Counted from the first letter of the stretch, positions 19,620-33,504 are shown. The stretch: DNA of 64,000 nt from Cryobacterium adonitolivorans (GCF_004402695.1 NZ_SOFL01000045.1:91935-155934), one strand, 5' to 3'. The notes: generated by a model from the sequence alone, not told the origin. Translations and numbers: made by a program.

Positions 19620-19871
19620 CTAGGCGCCGGTATCGAATTTGGTGATGAGGCCCAGCACGACGATGCAGGAAATCCACAGCACGGCCAGGATGATCGTGAT
19701 GCGGTTGAGGTTACGTTCGGCGACACCGGAGGCACCGAGGTTCGAGGTGACACCACCGCCGAACATGTCGGATAGACCCCCACCGCGCCCCTTGTGGAGC
19801 AAAATGAGCATGGTGAGCAGGAGGCTCGTGATGCCGAGCAAAACCTGCAATACAACCTGGAGAATCTCCAC
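19620..19871 (-). CDS. secG: Preprotein translocase subunit SecG
   Basis: An 83-residue SecG with two hydrophobic helices (about 4-24 and 57-77) separated by a glycine-rich cytoplasmic loop, HKGRGGGLSDMFGGG, which is a SecG hallmark. It is an accessory subunit of SecYEG. Its place downstream of tpiA is conserved in many bacteria. Here a strong hairpin lies in the 115-bp gap, so secG may be expressed partly by read-through. Confidence 0.94.
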   Translation of the reverse strand: MEILQVVLQVLLGITSLLLTMLILLHKGRGGGLSDMFGGGVTSNLGASGVAERNLNRITIILAVLWISCIVVLGLITKFDTGA

Positions 19872-19948
19872 GCGAAACCTTTCACAAAACGATGGGCGCT
19901 AGAGCTCCACCAAGACCACTGGCAATTATAGCCTGACGGCAAACGAAA

Positions 19949-19980
19949 CCCGCCGCACCCCCCGGAGGGGGTGCGACGGG
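19949..19980 (-). terminator. Terminator of the gap-pgk-tpiA operon
   Basis: A 14-bp stem with one mismatch (19949-19962 with 19967-19980) and a CGGA loop. On the minus strand it is followed by GGTTTCGTTTG. It begins six bases after the tpiA stop. Confidence 0.85.
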
Positions 19981-19986
19981 CACTCG

Positions 19987-20778
19987 TTACAGTCCGACGT
20001 GCTTCTGGAAGCGAACGATGCTGGAGAACTCGGTGATGTCCAGGCTCGCGCCTCCCACCAGTGCTCCGTCAACGTTCGGCTCCTTCATGAAACCGGCGAT
20101 GTTGACGCCCTTGACCGAACCTCCGTAGAGGATCCGGGTCTTGTCGGCGACATCCTGCCCGAGAACCTCGGCCAGGGTCACCCGCAGCTGAGCAGCGACC
20201 TGCTCTGCCTGGTCTGGCGTCGCCGCCTGGCCGGAGCCGATGGCCCAGACCGGTTCGTACGCCACGACGATGTCCGCGGCGTTGTCGACTCCCGCGAGGG
20301 CAGCCTTGAGCTGAGCGACCGGAACGGCGCTGGGACCATGCAGTTCCAGGTCTGCGGCGGTTTCGCCGACGCAGATGATCGGGACCAGGTTGTGCTTCAA
20401 CGCGGCGGTCACCTTGGCGGCGACGACCTCATCGGTCTCGTTGTGCAGGGTGCGCCGCTCAGAGTGACCGATCAGCACGTACTGGCATTCGAGCGCGGCC
20501 AGGAAGGCGGCCGAGATCTCGCCGGTATACGCGCCGGACTCCTGCGTGGAGACGTCCTGGCCACCGTACGCCAGGGGCAGCTTGTCCGCTGCCACCAGAG
20601 TCTGCACACTGCGCAGGTCGGTGAACGGCGGGAACACGGCAACCTCGGTGGAGGTGAAGTCGTGTCCGGCGTCCTTGAGGCTCCACGCCAGCTTCTGCAC
20701 GAAGGCGATGGCCTGGAGGTGATCCAGGTTCATCTTCCAGTTTCCTGCAATCAGGGGAACACGCGCGTTTACTGCCAT
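19987..20778 (-). CDS. tpiA: Triose-phosphate isomerase
   Basis: A 263-residue TIM-barrel enzyme that interconverts dihydroxyacetone phosphate and glyceraldehyde 3-phosphate. The catalytic set is intact: K15 in AGNWKMN, H105 in IGHSERR and E175 in AYEPVWAIGSG. The phosphate-binding YGGSVKG is near the C-terminus. Its start overlaps the 3' end of pgk by 10 bp, so translation is probably coupled. It is the last gene of the gap-pgk-tpiA operon. Confidence 0.98.
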   Translation of the reverse strand: MAVNARVPLIAGNWKMNLDHLQAIAFVQKLAWSLKDAGHDFTSTEVAVFPPFTDLRSVQTLVAADKLPLAYGGQDVSTQESGAYTGEISAAFLAALECQYVLIGHSERRTLHNETDEVVAAKVTAALKHNLVPIICVGETAADLELHGPSAVPVAQLKAALAGVDNAADIVVAYEPVWAIGSGQAATPDQAEQVAAQLRVTLAEVLGQDVADKTRILYGGSVKGVNIAGFMKEPNVDGALVGGASLDITEFSSIVRFQKHVGL

Positions 20779-21983
20779 CCGAGGACCTCCAGTCCAGGCA
20801 GTCGCTTGCCCTCGAGGAACTCGAGGCTGGCGCCACCGCCGGTAGAAATATGACCGAACTGGTCATCATTGAAACCGAGGATGCGCACGGCAGCGGCGGA
20901 GTCTCCTCCGCCGACGACGCTGAGCCCATTGACCTCGGTGAGTGCGGCGGCAACCGTGCGGGTGCCGTCGGCGAATGGTGCCAGTTCGAAAACGCCCATC
21001 GGGCCGTTCCAGAACACAGTCTTGGACACCCGGATGATCGCGGCGAATGCCGCTGCGGTGTCGGGCCCGATGTCCAGGCCCAGTCCGGCAGCGCCGAACG
21101 GGGTGTCCTCGATCTGGTCGGCCGGCGTCGTGACGTACTCGGCGTCGGCTCCGAATTTGGAGGCGACGACGACATCGGTCGGCAGGACGATCTTCACGCC
21201 GAGACGGTCGGCCTCGGCGAGGTAACCGCGGACGGTCTCGATCTGGTCGACCTCGAGCAGGCTGGCGCCGACCTTGTGGCCCTGGGCCGCGAGGAAGGTG
21301 AACAGCATGCCGCCGCCGATCAGGAGCGAGTTCACCCGCGGCAGCAGGTGGCCGATGACCCCGAGCTTGTCCGAAACCTTCGAGCCGCCGAGAATCACCG
21401 TGTACGGCGCCTCGGGCTTCTCGGTGAGGCGGTCGAGCACGTCAAGCTCTGCTGCGATGAGCAGGCCGGCCGCGCTCGGCAGGATCTGGGCCAGGTCGAA
21501 GACGCTGGCCTGCTTGCGGTGTACGACGCCGAATCCGTCGGACACCAGGGCATCGCCGAGGGCCGAGAGCTCGGTGGCGAATGCCACCCGCTCGGCTTCG
21601 ACCTTGCTGGTCTCCCCCGCGTTGAAGCGGAGGTTCTCCAGCACGACGATGTCGCCGTCGGCGAGGGCCGCGACTGCGGCCTGGGCAGATTCGCCGACGG
21701 TGTCGGTGGCGAAGGCCACCGGGGAACCGATCAGTTCGGCCAGGCGCGCCGCAACGGGCGCCAGGCTGTACTTGGGGTTGACCTGGCCGTCAGGGCGCCC
21801 GAGGTGAGAAACGATCACCAGGCGGGCACCCTGTTCGACCAGAGCCTTGAGGGTGGGCAGGGACGCCCGCACGCGGCCATCGTCGGTGATCTGACCGTCC
21901 TTCAACGGAACGTTCAGATCACACCGAACGATGACGCGCTTGCCGTGGAGCGATCCCAGCGATTCGATAGTGCGAAGCGTCAC
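20769..21983 (-). CDS. pgk: Phosphoglycerate kinase
   Basis: A 404-residue monomeric kinase of normal length that transfers phosphate from 1,3-bisphosphoglycerate to ADP. The N-domain substrate site RCDLNVPL (about 19-26) and VVSHLGRPDG (about 57-66) are intact. The C-domain carries the glycine-rich nucleotide loop GGGDSAAAV near residue 360. It lies 14 bp downstream of gap and overlaps tpiA. Confidence 0.98.
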   Translation of the reverse strand: MTLRTIESLGSLHGKRVIVRCDLNVPLKDGQITDDGRVRASLPTLKALVEQGARLVIVSHLGRPDGQVNPKYSLAPVAARLAELIGSPVAFATDTVGESAQAAVAALADGDIVVLENLRFNAGETSKVEAERVAFATELSALGDALVSDGFGVVHRKQASVFDLAQILPSAAGLLIAAELDVLDRLTEKPEAPYTVILGGSKVSDKLGVIGHLLPRVNSLLIGGGMLFTFLAAQGHKVGASLLEVDQIETVRGYLAEADRLGVKIVLPTDVVVASKFGADAEYVTTPADQIEDTPFGAAGLGLDIGPDTAAAFAAIIRVSKTVFWNGPMGVFELAPFADGTRTVAAALTEVNGLSVVGGGDSAAAVRILGFNDDQFGHISTGGGASLEFLEGKRLPGLEVLGWQ

Positions 21984-21997
21984 TGCGTATCCCCTAG

Positions 21998-23014
<1,017 letters not shown>

Positions 23015-23083
23015 TTATTGATGGCGCTTGACAGCGCCGGTGGTGGGAATGAAAAAAGCTAGGGGGTAAGAGTGAGGGCGAAT

Positions 23084-23710
23084 CTAGGAGAGCAGGAGAA
23101 GGCCGTTGGTCTTCTCCCTGGCGGCGACGAAGCGCGCCTGGACGTTCTCCCAGTCGACGATGTTCCAGAATGCCTTGACATAGTCGGCGCGCACGTTCTG
23201 GTAGTCGAGGTAGTACGCGTGCTCCCAGACGTCGAGCATGAGGATCGGGACCGTGCCGGCCGCGAAGTTGGCCTGCTGGTCGAAGAACTGCTGGATGATC
23301 AGTCGCTGCCCGATGGAATCCCAGGCGAGCACGGACCAGCCGGAACCCTGCACGCCCAGCGCGGTCGCCGCGAAGTGGGCCTGGAACTTGTCGAAGGAAC
23401 CGAAGTAGTCGTCGATCGCGCTGGCCAGTTCACCGACCGGCTTGTCGCCGCCGTTCGGCGACATGTTGGTCCAGAAGATCGAGTGGTTGACGTGGCCGCC
23501 GAGGTTGAACGCGAGGTCCTTCTCGAGCTTGTTGACATACACGAGACTGCCCGAGTCGCGAGCCTCCGCCAGCTGGGCGAGGGCGGTGTTGGCGCCCGTC
23601 ACATACGCCTGGTGGTGCTTGCTGTGGTGGAGCTCCATGATGGTGCCGCTGATACTCGGCGCGAGCGCAGAGTAGTCGTAAGCCAGTTCAGGCAGGGTGT
23701 AATCGGCCAT
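23084..23710 (-). CDS. sodA: Superoxide dismutase (Mn/Fe family)
   Basis: A 208-residue cytoplasmic Mn/Fe superoxide dismutase. The metal ligands are H28 (ELHHSKHH), H76 ([10 protein letters not shown]), D160 and H164 ([11 protein letters not shown]). The sequence does not settle Mn versus Fe; the [11 protein letters not shown] segment is more usual in Mn/cambialistic enzymes. The start is ATG 23710, with GGAG about 9 bp upstream. In-frame extensions upstream run into whiA and are rejected. It lies between whiA and gap with spacers of 158 and 81 bp, so it probably has its own promoter. Confidence 0.95.
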   Translation of the reverse strand: MADYTLPELAYDYSALAPSISGTIMELHHSKHHQAYVTGANTALAQLAEARDSGSLVYVNKLEKDLAFNLGGHVNHSIFWTNMSPNGGDKPVGELASAIDDYFGSFDKFQAHFAATALGVQGSGWSVLAWDSIGQRLIIQQFFDQQANFAAGTVPILMLDVWEHAYYLDYQNVRADYVKAFWNIVDWENVQARFVAAREKTNGLLLLS

Positions 23711-23797
23711 AGCTCGTATCTCCTCATTTTGTGGCAGCGACAAGATTTCTCTGGTCTTCTGCACTGTAAGTGACCTTTTTAGTCTACTCAGGTGAAT

Positions 23798-23815
23798 AGG
23801 GGACGTTAGTCCCCT
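23798..23815. promoter_or_regulatory. Palindrome in the whiA-sodA spacer
   Basis: AGGGGAC-GTTA-GTCCCCT is a perfect 7+7 inverted repeat 88 bp upstream of sodA and 54 bp after whiA. It lacks a U-tract on the minus strand. It could be a weak whiA terminator or an operator for sodA. Confidence 0.35.
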
Positions 23816-23868
23816 CTTGCCGGTGTGGAGGGCGCCGACTGAGGGCTGGGCGGGCCACCGGCGGCCGG

Positions 23869-24849
23869 TCAGACGTCGTCGAGATCGGCCGGCAGGTTCG
23901 CGTCGGTGCCGGGGATGCCGAGGTCGACGGCCTTCTTGTCGGCCATCGCCAGGAGGCGGCGGATGCGGCCGGCCACCGCGTCCTTGGTCATGGGCGGGTC
24001 GGCGTGGTGGCCGAGCTCGTCGAGGCTGGAGTCCCGGAACGACAGGCGCAGTTCCCCCGCGTAGCGCAGGTGTTCGGGAATGTCGTCGCCGAGGATCTCC
24101 ATGGCCCTGTCGACGCGTGCACACGCCGCGACGGCCGCCTGGGCGGAGCGGCGCAGGTTGGCGTCGTCGAAGTTGACCAGGCGGTTGGCCGTGGCCCGTA
24201 CCTCGCGACGCTGGCGCAGCGCTTCCCAGTTGAGAACGGTCTCCGCGGCGCCCATCTGCACGAGCATCGCGCCGATGGCGTCGCCGTCCCGGATGACGAC
24301 ACGGTGTACGCCGCGCACCTCTCGGGCCTTCGCGACGATGCCGAGGCGCCCGGCGGCTCCCACGATTGCCATGGCGGCCTCGTTGCCCGGGCAGACGACC
24401 TCGAGGGCCGCGGAGCGGCCGGGGTCGGTCAGCGACCCTGCCGCGAGGAAGGCGCCCCGCCAGACCGCGGCGATCTCCTCCTTGGAACCCGTCGTCAGGC
24501 GGTTGGGCAGGCCCCGGATGGGACGGCGGCGGGCGTCGAGCAGGCCCGTCTGCCTGGCGAGGGTTTCCCCGCCGTCGAGCACCCGCACGAGGTAGTGGTT
24601 GGTGCGGCGGAGCCCGGACGCCGTGATCACGGACACGTCACTGCGCACCCCGTACAGTTCGGCGAGGTCCTTGCGCACACGGCGGGCCAGCAGCGGGGTA
24701 TCGAGTTCCGACTCGATGGCGATGCGACCGGAGATCATGTGCAGGCCGCCGGAGAAACGCAGGATCGTCGCCAGTTCGGCCGCGCGAACCGTGGTCTTCG
24801 AAACCTCGACGCGGGCTAGTTCATCTTTGACGTCGATGGTGAGTGCCAA
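23869..24849 (-). CDS. whiA: DNA-binding protein WhiA
   Basis: A 326-residue WhiA, with an N-terminal domain related to LAGLIDADG homing endonucleases and a C-terminal helix-turn-helix ([25 protein letters not shown]). In Streptomyces WhiA controls sporulation genes with WhiB; in non-sporulating actinobacteria it probably affects cell division. The start is TTG 24849, supported by the family start [11 protein letters not shown] and a GGAA sequence upstream. The conserved order rapZ-whiA is kept; the usual gluconeogenesis factor YvcK/CofD gene between them is absent here. Confidence 0.95.
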   Translation of the reverse strand: MALTIDVKDELARVEVSKTTVRAAELATILRFSGGLHMISGRIAIESELDTPLLARRVRKDLAELYGVRSDVSVITASGLRRTNHYLVRVLDGGETLARQTGLLDARRRPIRGLPNRLTTGSKEEIAAVWRGAFLAAGSLTDPGRSAALEVVCPGNEAAMAIVGAAGRLGIVAKAREVRGVHRVVIRDGDAIGAMLVQMGAAETVLNWEALRQRREVRATANRLVNFDDANLRRSAQAAVAACARVDRAMEILGDDIPEHLRYAGELRLSFRDSSLDELGHHADPPMTKDAVAGRIRRLLAMADKKAVDLGIPGTDANLPADLDDV

Positions 24850-24906
24850 TCGTCATTCCATTCTGTTGTTCGGGCAGGCCGTCACGCTGGACGGCAGGCC
24901 GTGTCG

Positions 24907-25782
24907 TTATTCTCGTCCGAGGTCGCGGTGCTTGAGGCTCACCGCGACGCCGGGAAATTCTTGAAGCAGACCGGCGAGTTCCCTCGCCATGGCCACCGAG
25001 CGGTGCTTGCCGCCGGTGCATCCGATGGCGATGGTGGCATGACGCTTGTTCTCGCGCTGGTAACCGGCGAGAACCGGTTTGACGGCGGCCGCGTAGCTGG
25101 TGATGAACTCCCGCGCGCCGTCCTGGCCGAGCACGTACTCGCTGACCTCGGGGTCGAGGCCGGTGTGCGGGCGAAGTTCGGGGATCCAGAACGGGTTGGG
25201 CAGAAACCTGGCGTCGGCGACCATGTCGACGTCGGTGGGCAGCCCGTACTTGAAGCCGAAGCTCATCACGGTCAGGTGCAGCCCGGCGGCGTTCTCCGCG
25301 GCGAAACGCTCGGTGATCGTGGTGGCGAGCTGGTGGATGTTGAGATCTGAAGTGTCGATGACGATGTCGCAGGATTCCCGCACGACGGCCAGCCGGGTGC
25401 GCTCGGCGGAGATGCCGTCCAGGATCGTTCCCTCACCCTGCAGCGGGTGCGGTCGCCTGACCGCTTCGAAACGGCGAACGAGAACATCGTCGCGGGCTTC
25501 GAGGAAGATGACCCGGACCTGGGTGCCGCTGCGGAGCGCCTGGACGAGCTCCTGGAAATCGCCGAAGAAGTCCCGGCCACGGATGTCGACGACGGCCGCG
25601 ATCTTGGGCAGGCTGGTGCCGGCCCGTCCGACGAGTTCCACCAGGGGGCGAAGCATCTGCGGCGGCAGGTTGTCGACCACGTACCAACCGAGATCCTCCA
25701 GCGCGTTCGCGACGGTCGATCGTCCGGCGCCGGACATGCCGGTAACGATCAGCATTTCCTGCTTTTCGGTCTCCGTGCTCAT
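24907..25782 (-). CDS. rapZ: RNase adapter RapZ / nucleotide-binding protein
   Basis: A 291-residue P-loop protein of the RapZ/YvcJ family. Walker A is GMSGAGRS (15-22). The C-terminal half has the conserved SFGFKYGLP segment and IGCTGGKHRSVAMA. In E. coli RapZ directs decay of the GlmZ sRNA; in Gram-positives the role is less clear and hydrolysis of ATP/GTP is documented for YvcJ. It lies between uvrC and whiA, the common actinobacterial order uvrC-rapZ-whiA. Confidence 0.95.
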   Translation of the reverse strand: MSTETEKQEMLIVTGMSGAGRSTVANALEDLGWYVVDNLPPQMLRPLVELVGRAGTSLPKIAAVVDIRGRDFFGDFQELVQALRSGTQVRVIFLEARDDVLVRRFEAVRRPHPLQGEGTILDGISAERTRLAVVRESCDIVIDTSDLNIHQLATTITERFAAENAAGLHLTVMSFGFKYGLPTDVDMVADARFLPNPFWIPELRPHTGLDPEVSEYVLGQDGAREFITSYAAAVKPVLAGYQRENKRHATIAIGCTGGKHRSVAMARELAGLLQEFPGVAVSLKHRDLGRE

Positions 25783-25841
25783 GCTGGATTACGCCTTCGG
25801 TCGAAGTTGGTGAGTGTCCAGCCTACCGACCGGGGGCAGGT

Positions 25842-27800
25842 TCAGGCGCGCAGGTGCCGGTGGATGCCCTCGGCGAGGGCCGGTCCGATGCCCCGGATCT
25901 CGGCGATCGAGTCCACCGACGCGTCCCTGAGGCGCGTGACAGACCCGAAGTGCACCAGCAGCACCTTGATGCGGGCAGGGCCCAGCCCGGGAATTTCTCC
26001 GAGGATGGTGTTGATGTCACGTTTACGGCGGGCGCGCTGGTGCGTGATGGCGAAGCGGTGCGCTTCATCGCGGATGCGTTGAATGAGGAACAGGGCGTCG
26101 CTGTTGCGCGGGAGGATCACCGGGTACTCGGAATCCGGCAGCCAGATTTCCTCCAGCCGTTTCGCGATGCCGCACAGGGTGATGCCCTGAACTCCGGACT
26201 CGCGCAGGGCACGTGCCGCCGCCGCAACCTGCGGTTGGCCGCCGTCCACAATGAGCAGGTTCGGTTGGTAGCGGAATTTCGCGCGTTTCGCTGCGCGGTC
26301 CGCTTCGTCGGCGGCGGGCGGGTCCCCACCGGAGGCCTCCGCGACGGTCAGGCCGTCGAGCGGGTTGGCCGGCACCGCGATGACGCCCCCCTTCGGCAGC
26401 GCATCCGGTGTTGCGTCGTCGGGAACCAGGTAGGCCAGCCGCCGGGTGAGGACCCGATAGAGCGAATCGGTGTCGTCGGTGGACTCCGGGACGCCGAACC
26501 GGCGGTACTCGTCCTTGCGCGGCAGCCCGTCCTCGAAGACCACCATCGACGCCACGATGTTGGTGCCGCCGAGGTGGGAGACGTCGTAACACTCCATGCG
26601 GAGCGGGGCGGATTCCATACCCAAGGCCTCCTGGAGGTCTTCCAGGGCCTTCGATCTGGCGACGAAGTCGGAGCTGCGCCGGGTCTTGTACAGCATGAGC
26701 GCCTGCTTGGCGTTCTGGGTGGCCGTGACCAGCAGGGCGGCTTTCTCGCCGCGCTGGGCCGCGACGAGCCGCACCTTGCGGTGGGCGATCTCGCCCAGCC
26801 AGCCCTCGAGGGCTTCGGCGTCGTCCGGCAGCTCCGGCAGCACGATTTCCCGGGGTGGCACGGCGTCCCCGGTGTAGGCGGTCTGCATGATCGAGTCGAT
26901 CAGTTCGCTGATGCTCAGGTCAAGCTCCTTGTCGACGACCCAGCCACGCACACCGCGGATGCGCCCGCCGCGAACGATGAACAGCTGGACGGCCGCGGCG
27001 AGCTCGTCCTGTTCGATCGCGAACAGATCGATGTCGACGTTGTCGCGCAGAACAACGGCGCTCTTTTCCAGTACGGCGTTGAGCGCCTTCACCTGGTCGC
27101 GACGCCTGGCGGCGGTTTCGTAGTCCTGCGCCAGCGCGGCATCCTTCATCTGGGCCGTGAGGCTGTTGATGAGTTTGCGATCCTGGCTGCCCATGAAGCT
27201 CACGAATTCGTTGACGATTTTGCGGTGATCCTCGATGCCGACCTTGCCGGAGCACGGACCGAAGCACCGGCCGATCTGTCCGGCGAAGCAGGGCTTGCCG
27301 GACTGCATGGCGCGCTTGTAGTTGGCGTTGTTGCAGGTGCGGATCGGGAAGGCCTTGAGCATCAGGTCGATGGTCTCGTGCACGGCCCACACCTTGGGGT
27401 ACGGCCCGAAGTAGCGGGCGCCCTTGATGCCGGAGGTGCGGGTCACGAGCGCCCGCGGTGCCTCGTCCGCCAGGGTCACCGCGAGATACGGGTACGACTT
27501 GTCGTCCTTGAACTGTACGTTGAACGGTGGGTCGAATTCGTTGATCCAGGTCCACTCGAGCTGCAGCGCCTCGATCTCGGTGCCCACGGTCGTCCATTCG
27601 ACGCTCGTCGCCGTCGTCACCATCCGCCGGGTGCGTTCGTGCAGGCTGCTCAGCGGAGCGAAGTAATTGCTCAGCCGTGCGCGCAGGTTCTTGGCCTTGC
27701 CCACGTACAGCACCCGGCGGGAGGCGTCGCGAAACCTGTAGACACCGGGTCCGGTGGGGATCTCCCCGGGCTTGGGGCGATAGCTCAGAGCGTCAGACAT
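25842..27800 (-). CDS. uvrC: Excinuclease ABC subunit UvrC
   Basis: A 652-residue incision nuclease of nucleotide excision repair. The N-terminal GIY-YIG domain ([24 protein letters not shown] split over about 18-41) makes the 3' cut. A UVR domain that contacts UvrB follows at about 205-240. The RNase H-like endonuclease domain includes [10 protein letters not shown]. The C-terminus has tandem helix-hairpin-helix motifs ([25 protein letters not shown]). It starts 12 bp after uvrA and is probably co-transcribed with it. Confidence 0.97.
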   Translation of the reverse strand: MSDALSYRPKPGEIPTGPGVYRFRDASRRVLYVGKAKNLRARLSNYFAPLSSLHERTRRMVTTATSVEWTTVGTEIEALQLEWTWINEFDPPFNVQFKDDKSYPYLAVTLADEAPRALVTRTSGIKGARYFGPYPKVWAVHETIDLMLKAFPIRTCNNANYKRAMQSGKPCFAGQIGRCFGPCSGKVGIEDHRKIVNEFVSFMGSQDRKLINSLTAQMKDAALAQDYETAARRRDQVKALNAVLEKSAVVLRDNVDIDLFAIEQDELAAAVQLFIVRGGRIRGVRGWVVDKELDLSISELIDSIMQTAYTGDAVPPREIVLPELPDDAEALEGWLGEIAHRKVRLVAAQRGEKAALLVTATQNAKQALMLYKTRRSSDFVARSKALEDLQEALGMESAPLRMECYDVSHLGGTNIVASMVVFEDGLPRKDEYRRFGVPESTDDTDSLYRVLTRRLAYLVPDDATPDALPKGGVIAVPANPLDGLTVAEASGGDPPAADEADRAAKRAKFRYQPNLLIVDGGQPQVAAAARALRESGVQGITLCGIAKRLEEIWLPDSEYPVILPRNSDALFLIQRIRDEAHRFAITHQRARRKRDINTILGEIPGLGPARIKVLLVHFGSVTRLRDASVDSIAEIRGIGPALAEGIHRHLRA

Positions 27801-27812
27801 GTTCTCCTGCGC

Positions 27813-30680
<2,868 letters not shown>

Positions 30681-30686
30681 CATTCG

Positions 30687-30708
30687 AGTCTATGCAGTGC
30701 CACCGACA
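30687..30708 (-). promoter_or_regulatory. PafBC/RecA-NDp-type promoter of uvrA
   Basis: On the minus strand TGTCGGTG (30708-30701), an 8-bp spacer and TAGACT (30692-30687) match the RecA-NDp consensus TTGTCRGTG-N8-TAnnnT except for the first T. In mycobacteria this consensus marks LexA-independent DNA-damage promoters activated by PafBC. The element stands six bases before GTG 30680. Confidence 0.85.
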
Positions 30709-30720
30709 CTGCAGTGCCAC
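30693..30720. repeat. Direct repeat in the uvrA promoter
   Basis: TGCAGTGCCAC occurs at 30693-30703 and again at 30710-30720, a 17-bp period. The motif half TGTCGG lies between the two copies, so a short duplication surrounds the promoter. Confidence 0.9.
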
Positions 30721-30749
30721 GGGAGCCGCCTGGCGATCCCGGCGGCCGG

Positions 30750-32813
30750 TTAGGTCAGGTGGCCTGCCTTCTCCATCTGCCGCAGCTCCCGCTTGAGCTC
30801 GGAGACCTCGTCCCTCAGCCTTCCAGCCAGCTCGAACTTGAGTTCGCCGGCGGCCTCGAGCATCTGGGCGTTGAGGTCGGCGATGATCGATTCGAGGTCG
30901 TTGGCGCCGTTCGCCGCCAGGCCCTGGCGCATCGATGGGGTGGGGCTGCGCCGCCGGGCGTCGCGGCCTGCCAGTAGTTCGGCGGTGTCGGCCTCCTCGC
31001 GGGCGAGCACGTCGGTGATGTCGGCGATGCGTTTGCGGAGCGGCGTGGGGTCGATGCCGTTGAGCGTGTTGTACTCCACCTGCTTCTCCCGCCGCCGGTC
31101 GGTCTCGTCGATGGCCCTGGCCATCGAGTCGGTGATCCGGTCGGCGTACATGTGCACCTCGCCGGACACGTTGCGGGCGGCACGGCCGATGGTCTGGATG
31201 AGAGAGGTCGAGGACCGCAGGAACCCCTCCTTGTCGGCGTCGAGGATGGCCACCAGGGACACCTCCGGCAGGTCGAGGCCCTCCCGGAGCAGGTTGATGC
31301 CCACCAGCACGTCGTACAGGCCCTGACGCAGCTCGGTGAGCAGCTCCACCCGGCGCAGGGTGTCGACGTCGGAGTGCAGGTACCGCACCCGCACGCCGGC
31401 CTCGGTGAGGAAGTCGGTGAGTTCCTCGGCCATCTTCTTGGTCAGGGTGGTGACCAGCACCCGCTCGTTGAGTTCGACGCGCAGGCGGATCTGCTCGAGC
31501 AGGTCATCGATCTGGCCGGCGGAGGGCTTGACGACGATCTGCGGGTCGATCAGCCCGGTCGGGCGGATGATCTGTTCGACGATGCCGTCGGCGATGCCCA
31601 TCTCGTACTTGCCGGGGGTGGCGGAGAGGTAAACAGTCTGGCCGACCCGGGCCTTGAACTCGTTCCACTTGAGCGGGCGGTTGTCCAGCGCGCTGGGCAG
31701 CCGGAAGCCGTGCTCCACCAGGGTGCGCTTCCGCGACGAGTCGCCCTCGAACATGGCGCCGATCTGCGGCACCGTCACGTGGGACTCGTCGATGACCACG
31801 AGGAAGTCGTCGGGGAAGTAATCGAGCAGGCAGTGCCCGGGCTCCCCCGCGCTCCGCCCATCGATGTGCCGGGAGTAGTTCTCGATGCCGGAGCAGAACC
31901 CGATCTGTTCCATCATCTCCAGGTCGAAGGTGGTCCGCATCCGCAGGCGTTGCGCTTCGAGCAGCTTGCCTTCGCGTTCCAACTGGTCCAGGCGCTCGGC
32001 GAGTTCCTCCTTGATCGTCACCATTGCCCGCTGCATGACGTCGGTGCTGGCCACGTAGTGGGAGCCGGGGAACACCGACACAGCGTCGAGCCTGCGCACA
32101 ACATCGCCGGTGAGCGGATGCAGGCTGTAGAGCGCCTCGATCTCGTCCCCGAACATCTCGATGCGGATGGCGAGCTCCTCGTACATCGGGATGATCTCGA
32201 TGGTGTCGCCACGCACCCTGAAGTGGCCCCGGGAGAAGTCGACGTCGTTGCGCTGGTACTGCATGGCCACGAACTTGCGGATGAGCCAGTCCCGGTTCAC
32301 CTTCTGGCCCACCTGCAGCGCCACCATGGCCTCCAGGTAGCCCTCCGGCGTGCCGAGGCCGTAGATGCAGGACACCGTGGACACGACGATGACGTCTCGC
32401 CGACTGAGCAGCGAGTTGGTGGTGGAGTGCCGGAGCCGTTCGACCTCCTCGTTGATCGAGGAGTCCTTCTCGATGAAGGTGTCGGTCTGCGGCACATAGG
32501 CCTCTGGCTGGTAGTAGTCGTAGTACGACACGAAGTACTCGACGGCGTTGTTCGGCATCAGTTCGCGGAACTCGTTCACGAGCTGCGCGGCCAGGGTCTT
32601 GTTGTGGGCGAGCACCAGGGTAGGGCGCTGCACCTGCTCGATCAGCCAGGCAGTGGTCGCGGACTTTCCGGTACCGGTGGCGCCGAGCAGCACGATGTCC
32701 GTTTCACCGGCGTTGATGCGGCCGGTGAGTTCGGCGATGGCGCCGGGCTGGTCGCCGCTGGGGGTGTACTCGCTCACGACCTCGAAGGGATGAACGGCGC
32801 GGGTAGGTTCCAT
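30750..32813 (-). CDS. uvrB: Excinuclease ABC subunit UvrB
   Basis: A 687-residue DNA-damage-verification helicase-like subunit. Walker A is GATGTGKS (44-51). The damage-probing beta-hairpin ([15 protein letters not shown], about 98-112), DESHVTVPQ (Walker B, about 340) and QTIGRAARN (motif VI) are intact. A C-terminal UVR domain (about 645-680) binds UvrC. ATG 32813 is preceded at only one base by GGAGGC, too close for a working Shine-Dalgarno, and by a -10 hexamer six bases upstream. Translation is therefore probably leaderless from its own DNA-damage promoter, which is embedded in the end of coaE. Confidence 0.98.
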   Translation of the reverse strand: MEPTRAVHPFEVVSEYTPSGDQPGAIAELTGRINAGETDIVLLGATGTGKSATTAWLIEQVQRPTLVLAHNKTLAAQLVNEFRELMPNNAVEYFVSYYDYYQPEAYVPQTDTFIEKDSSINEEVERLRHSTTNSLLSRRDVIVVSTVSCIYGLGTPEGYLEAMVALQVGQKVNRDWLIRKFVAMQYQRNDVDFSRGHFRVRGDTIEIIPMYEELAIRIEMFGDEIEALYSLHPLTGDVVRRLDAVSVFPGSHYVASTDVMQRAMVTIKEELAERLDQLEREGKLLEAQRLRMRTTFDLEMMEQIGFCSGIENYSRHIDGRSAGEPGHCLLDYFPDDFLVVIDESHVTVPQIGAMFEGDSSRKRTLVEHGFRLPSALDNRPLKWNEFKARVGQTVYLSATPGKYEMGIADGIVEQIIRPTGLIDPQIVVKPSAGQIDDLLEQIRLRVELNERVLVTTLTKKMAEELTDFLTEAGVRVRYLHSDVDTLRRVELLTELRQGLYDVLVGINLLREGLDLPEVSLVAILDADKEGFLRSSTSLIQTIGRAARNVSGEVHMYADRITDSMARAIDETDRRREKQVEYNTLNGIDPTPLRKRIADITDVLAREEADTAELLAGRDARRRSPTPSMRQGLAANGANDLESIIADLNAQMLEAAGELKFELAGRLRDEVSELKRELRQMEKAGHLT

Positions 32814-32819
32814 GCCTCC

Positions 32820-32841
32820 AGTCTAAGGAGAGCCACCGACA
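32820..32841 (-). promoter_or_regulatory. PafBC/RecA-NDp-type promoter of uvrB
   Basis: On the minus strand TGTCGGTG (32841-32834), an 8-bp spacer and TAGACT (32825-32820) fit the RecA-NDp consensus except for its first T. The -10 ends six bases before ATG 32813, predicting transcription start at the A of the start codon. The TAG of TAGACT is the coaE stop codon, so the element overlaps coding sequence. Confidence 0.85.
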
Positions 32842-33467
32842 CTGGAGTCGGAGTGGGCCTGGCGGTGGTGCGCGCGAAGCTTCAAGTCCCAGAGCCGGTC
32901 GACCTGGGCCAGGGTGTCGTCGAGGGAGCCCATCGAGTCGATCACGACGTCGGCGACTGCGAGACGGTCGGCGTCGCCGGCCTGCGCGCTGATCCGGCTG
33001 CGGGCGTCCGCCTCCGGCATGCCGCGCAACTCCACCATGCGGCGCACCCGGGTCTCGGAATCGGCGTGGACGACCACGATCAGGTCGAAGGGATGGCCGA
33101 CGGAGGCCTCGACCAGCAGGGGGACGTCGTAAACGACGACCGCATCAGGGTCGGTCCGCTCGGCGACGGCGATGGCCGCACTGGAGAGCGCCCGCACGGC
33201 GGGGTGGACCACGTTGTTGAGCACGCTGAGCGCGGTGGGGTTGCCGAACACAATCGAGCCCAGGCGCGCACGGTTGAGGCTGCCGTCCTCGGCGATGACC
33301 TCCGGTCCGAAGATGTCAGCGATATGGGCCAGCGCATCCGTGCCCGGCGCCACGGCGGCCCTGGCGAGCTGATCGGCGTCGATCACCACGGCTCCGTGTT
33401 CGGCGAATCGCTTCGCCACGGTGCTCTTGCCCGATGCGATCCCGCCGGTCAATCCAATCAAGTACAC
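32823..33467 (-). CDS. coaE: Dephospho-CoA kinase
   Basis: A 214-residue enzyme for the last step of coenzyme A synthesis, phosphorylating dephospho-CoA at the 3' hydroxyl. The P-loop is GGIASGKS (8-15). DADQLAR (about 31-37) and the YDVPLLVE segment (about 115-122) are conserved. It lies between rpsA and uvrB, a usual actinobacterial order. A predicted rpsA terminator precedes it, so it may have its own promoter or depend on read-through. Its 3' end contains the uvrB promoter. Confidence 0.96.
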   Translation of the reverse strand: MYLIGLTGGIASGKSTVAKRFAEHGAVVIDADQLARAAVAPGTDALAHIADIFGPEVIAEDGSLNRARLGSIVFGNPTALSVLNNVVHPAVRALSSAAIAVAERTDPDAVVVYDVPLLVEASVGHPFDLIVVVHADSETRVRRMVELRGMPEADARSRISAQAGDADRLAVADVVIDSMGSLDDTLAQVDRLWDLKLRAHHRQAHSDSSVGGSP

Positions 33468-33504
33468 CGCCCCATGCTAACGGAGGGGCGCTCGTCAACC
33501 GGAA

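Noticed and set aside
19872..19986. Possible small RNA between secG and tpiA
   Set aside because: The only structure is the hairpin of the tpiA terminator, and nothing else in the 115 bp supports an RNA gene.
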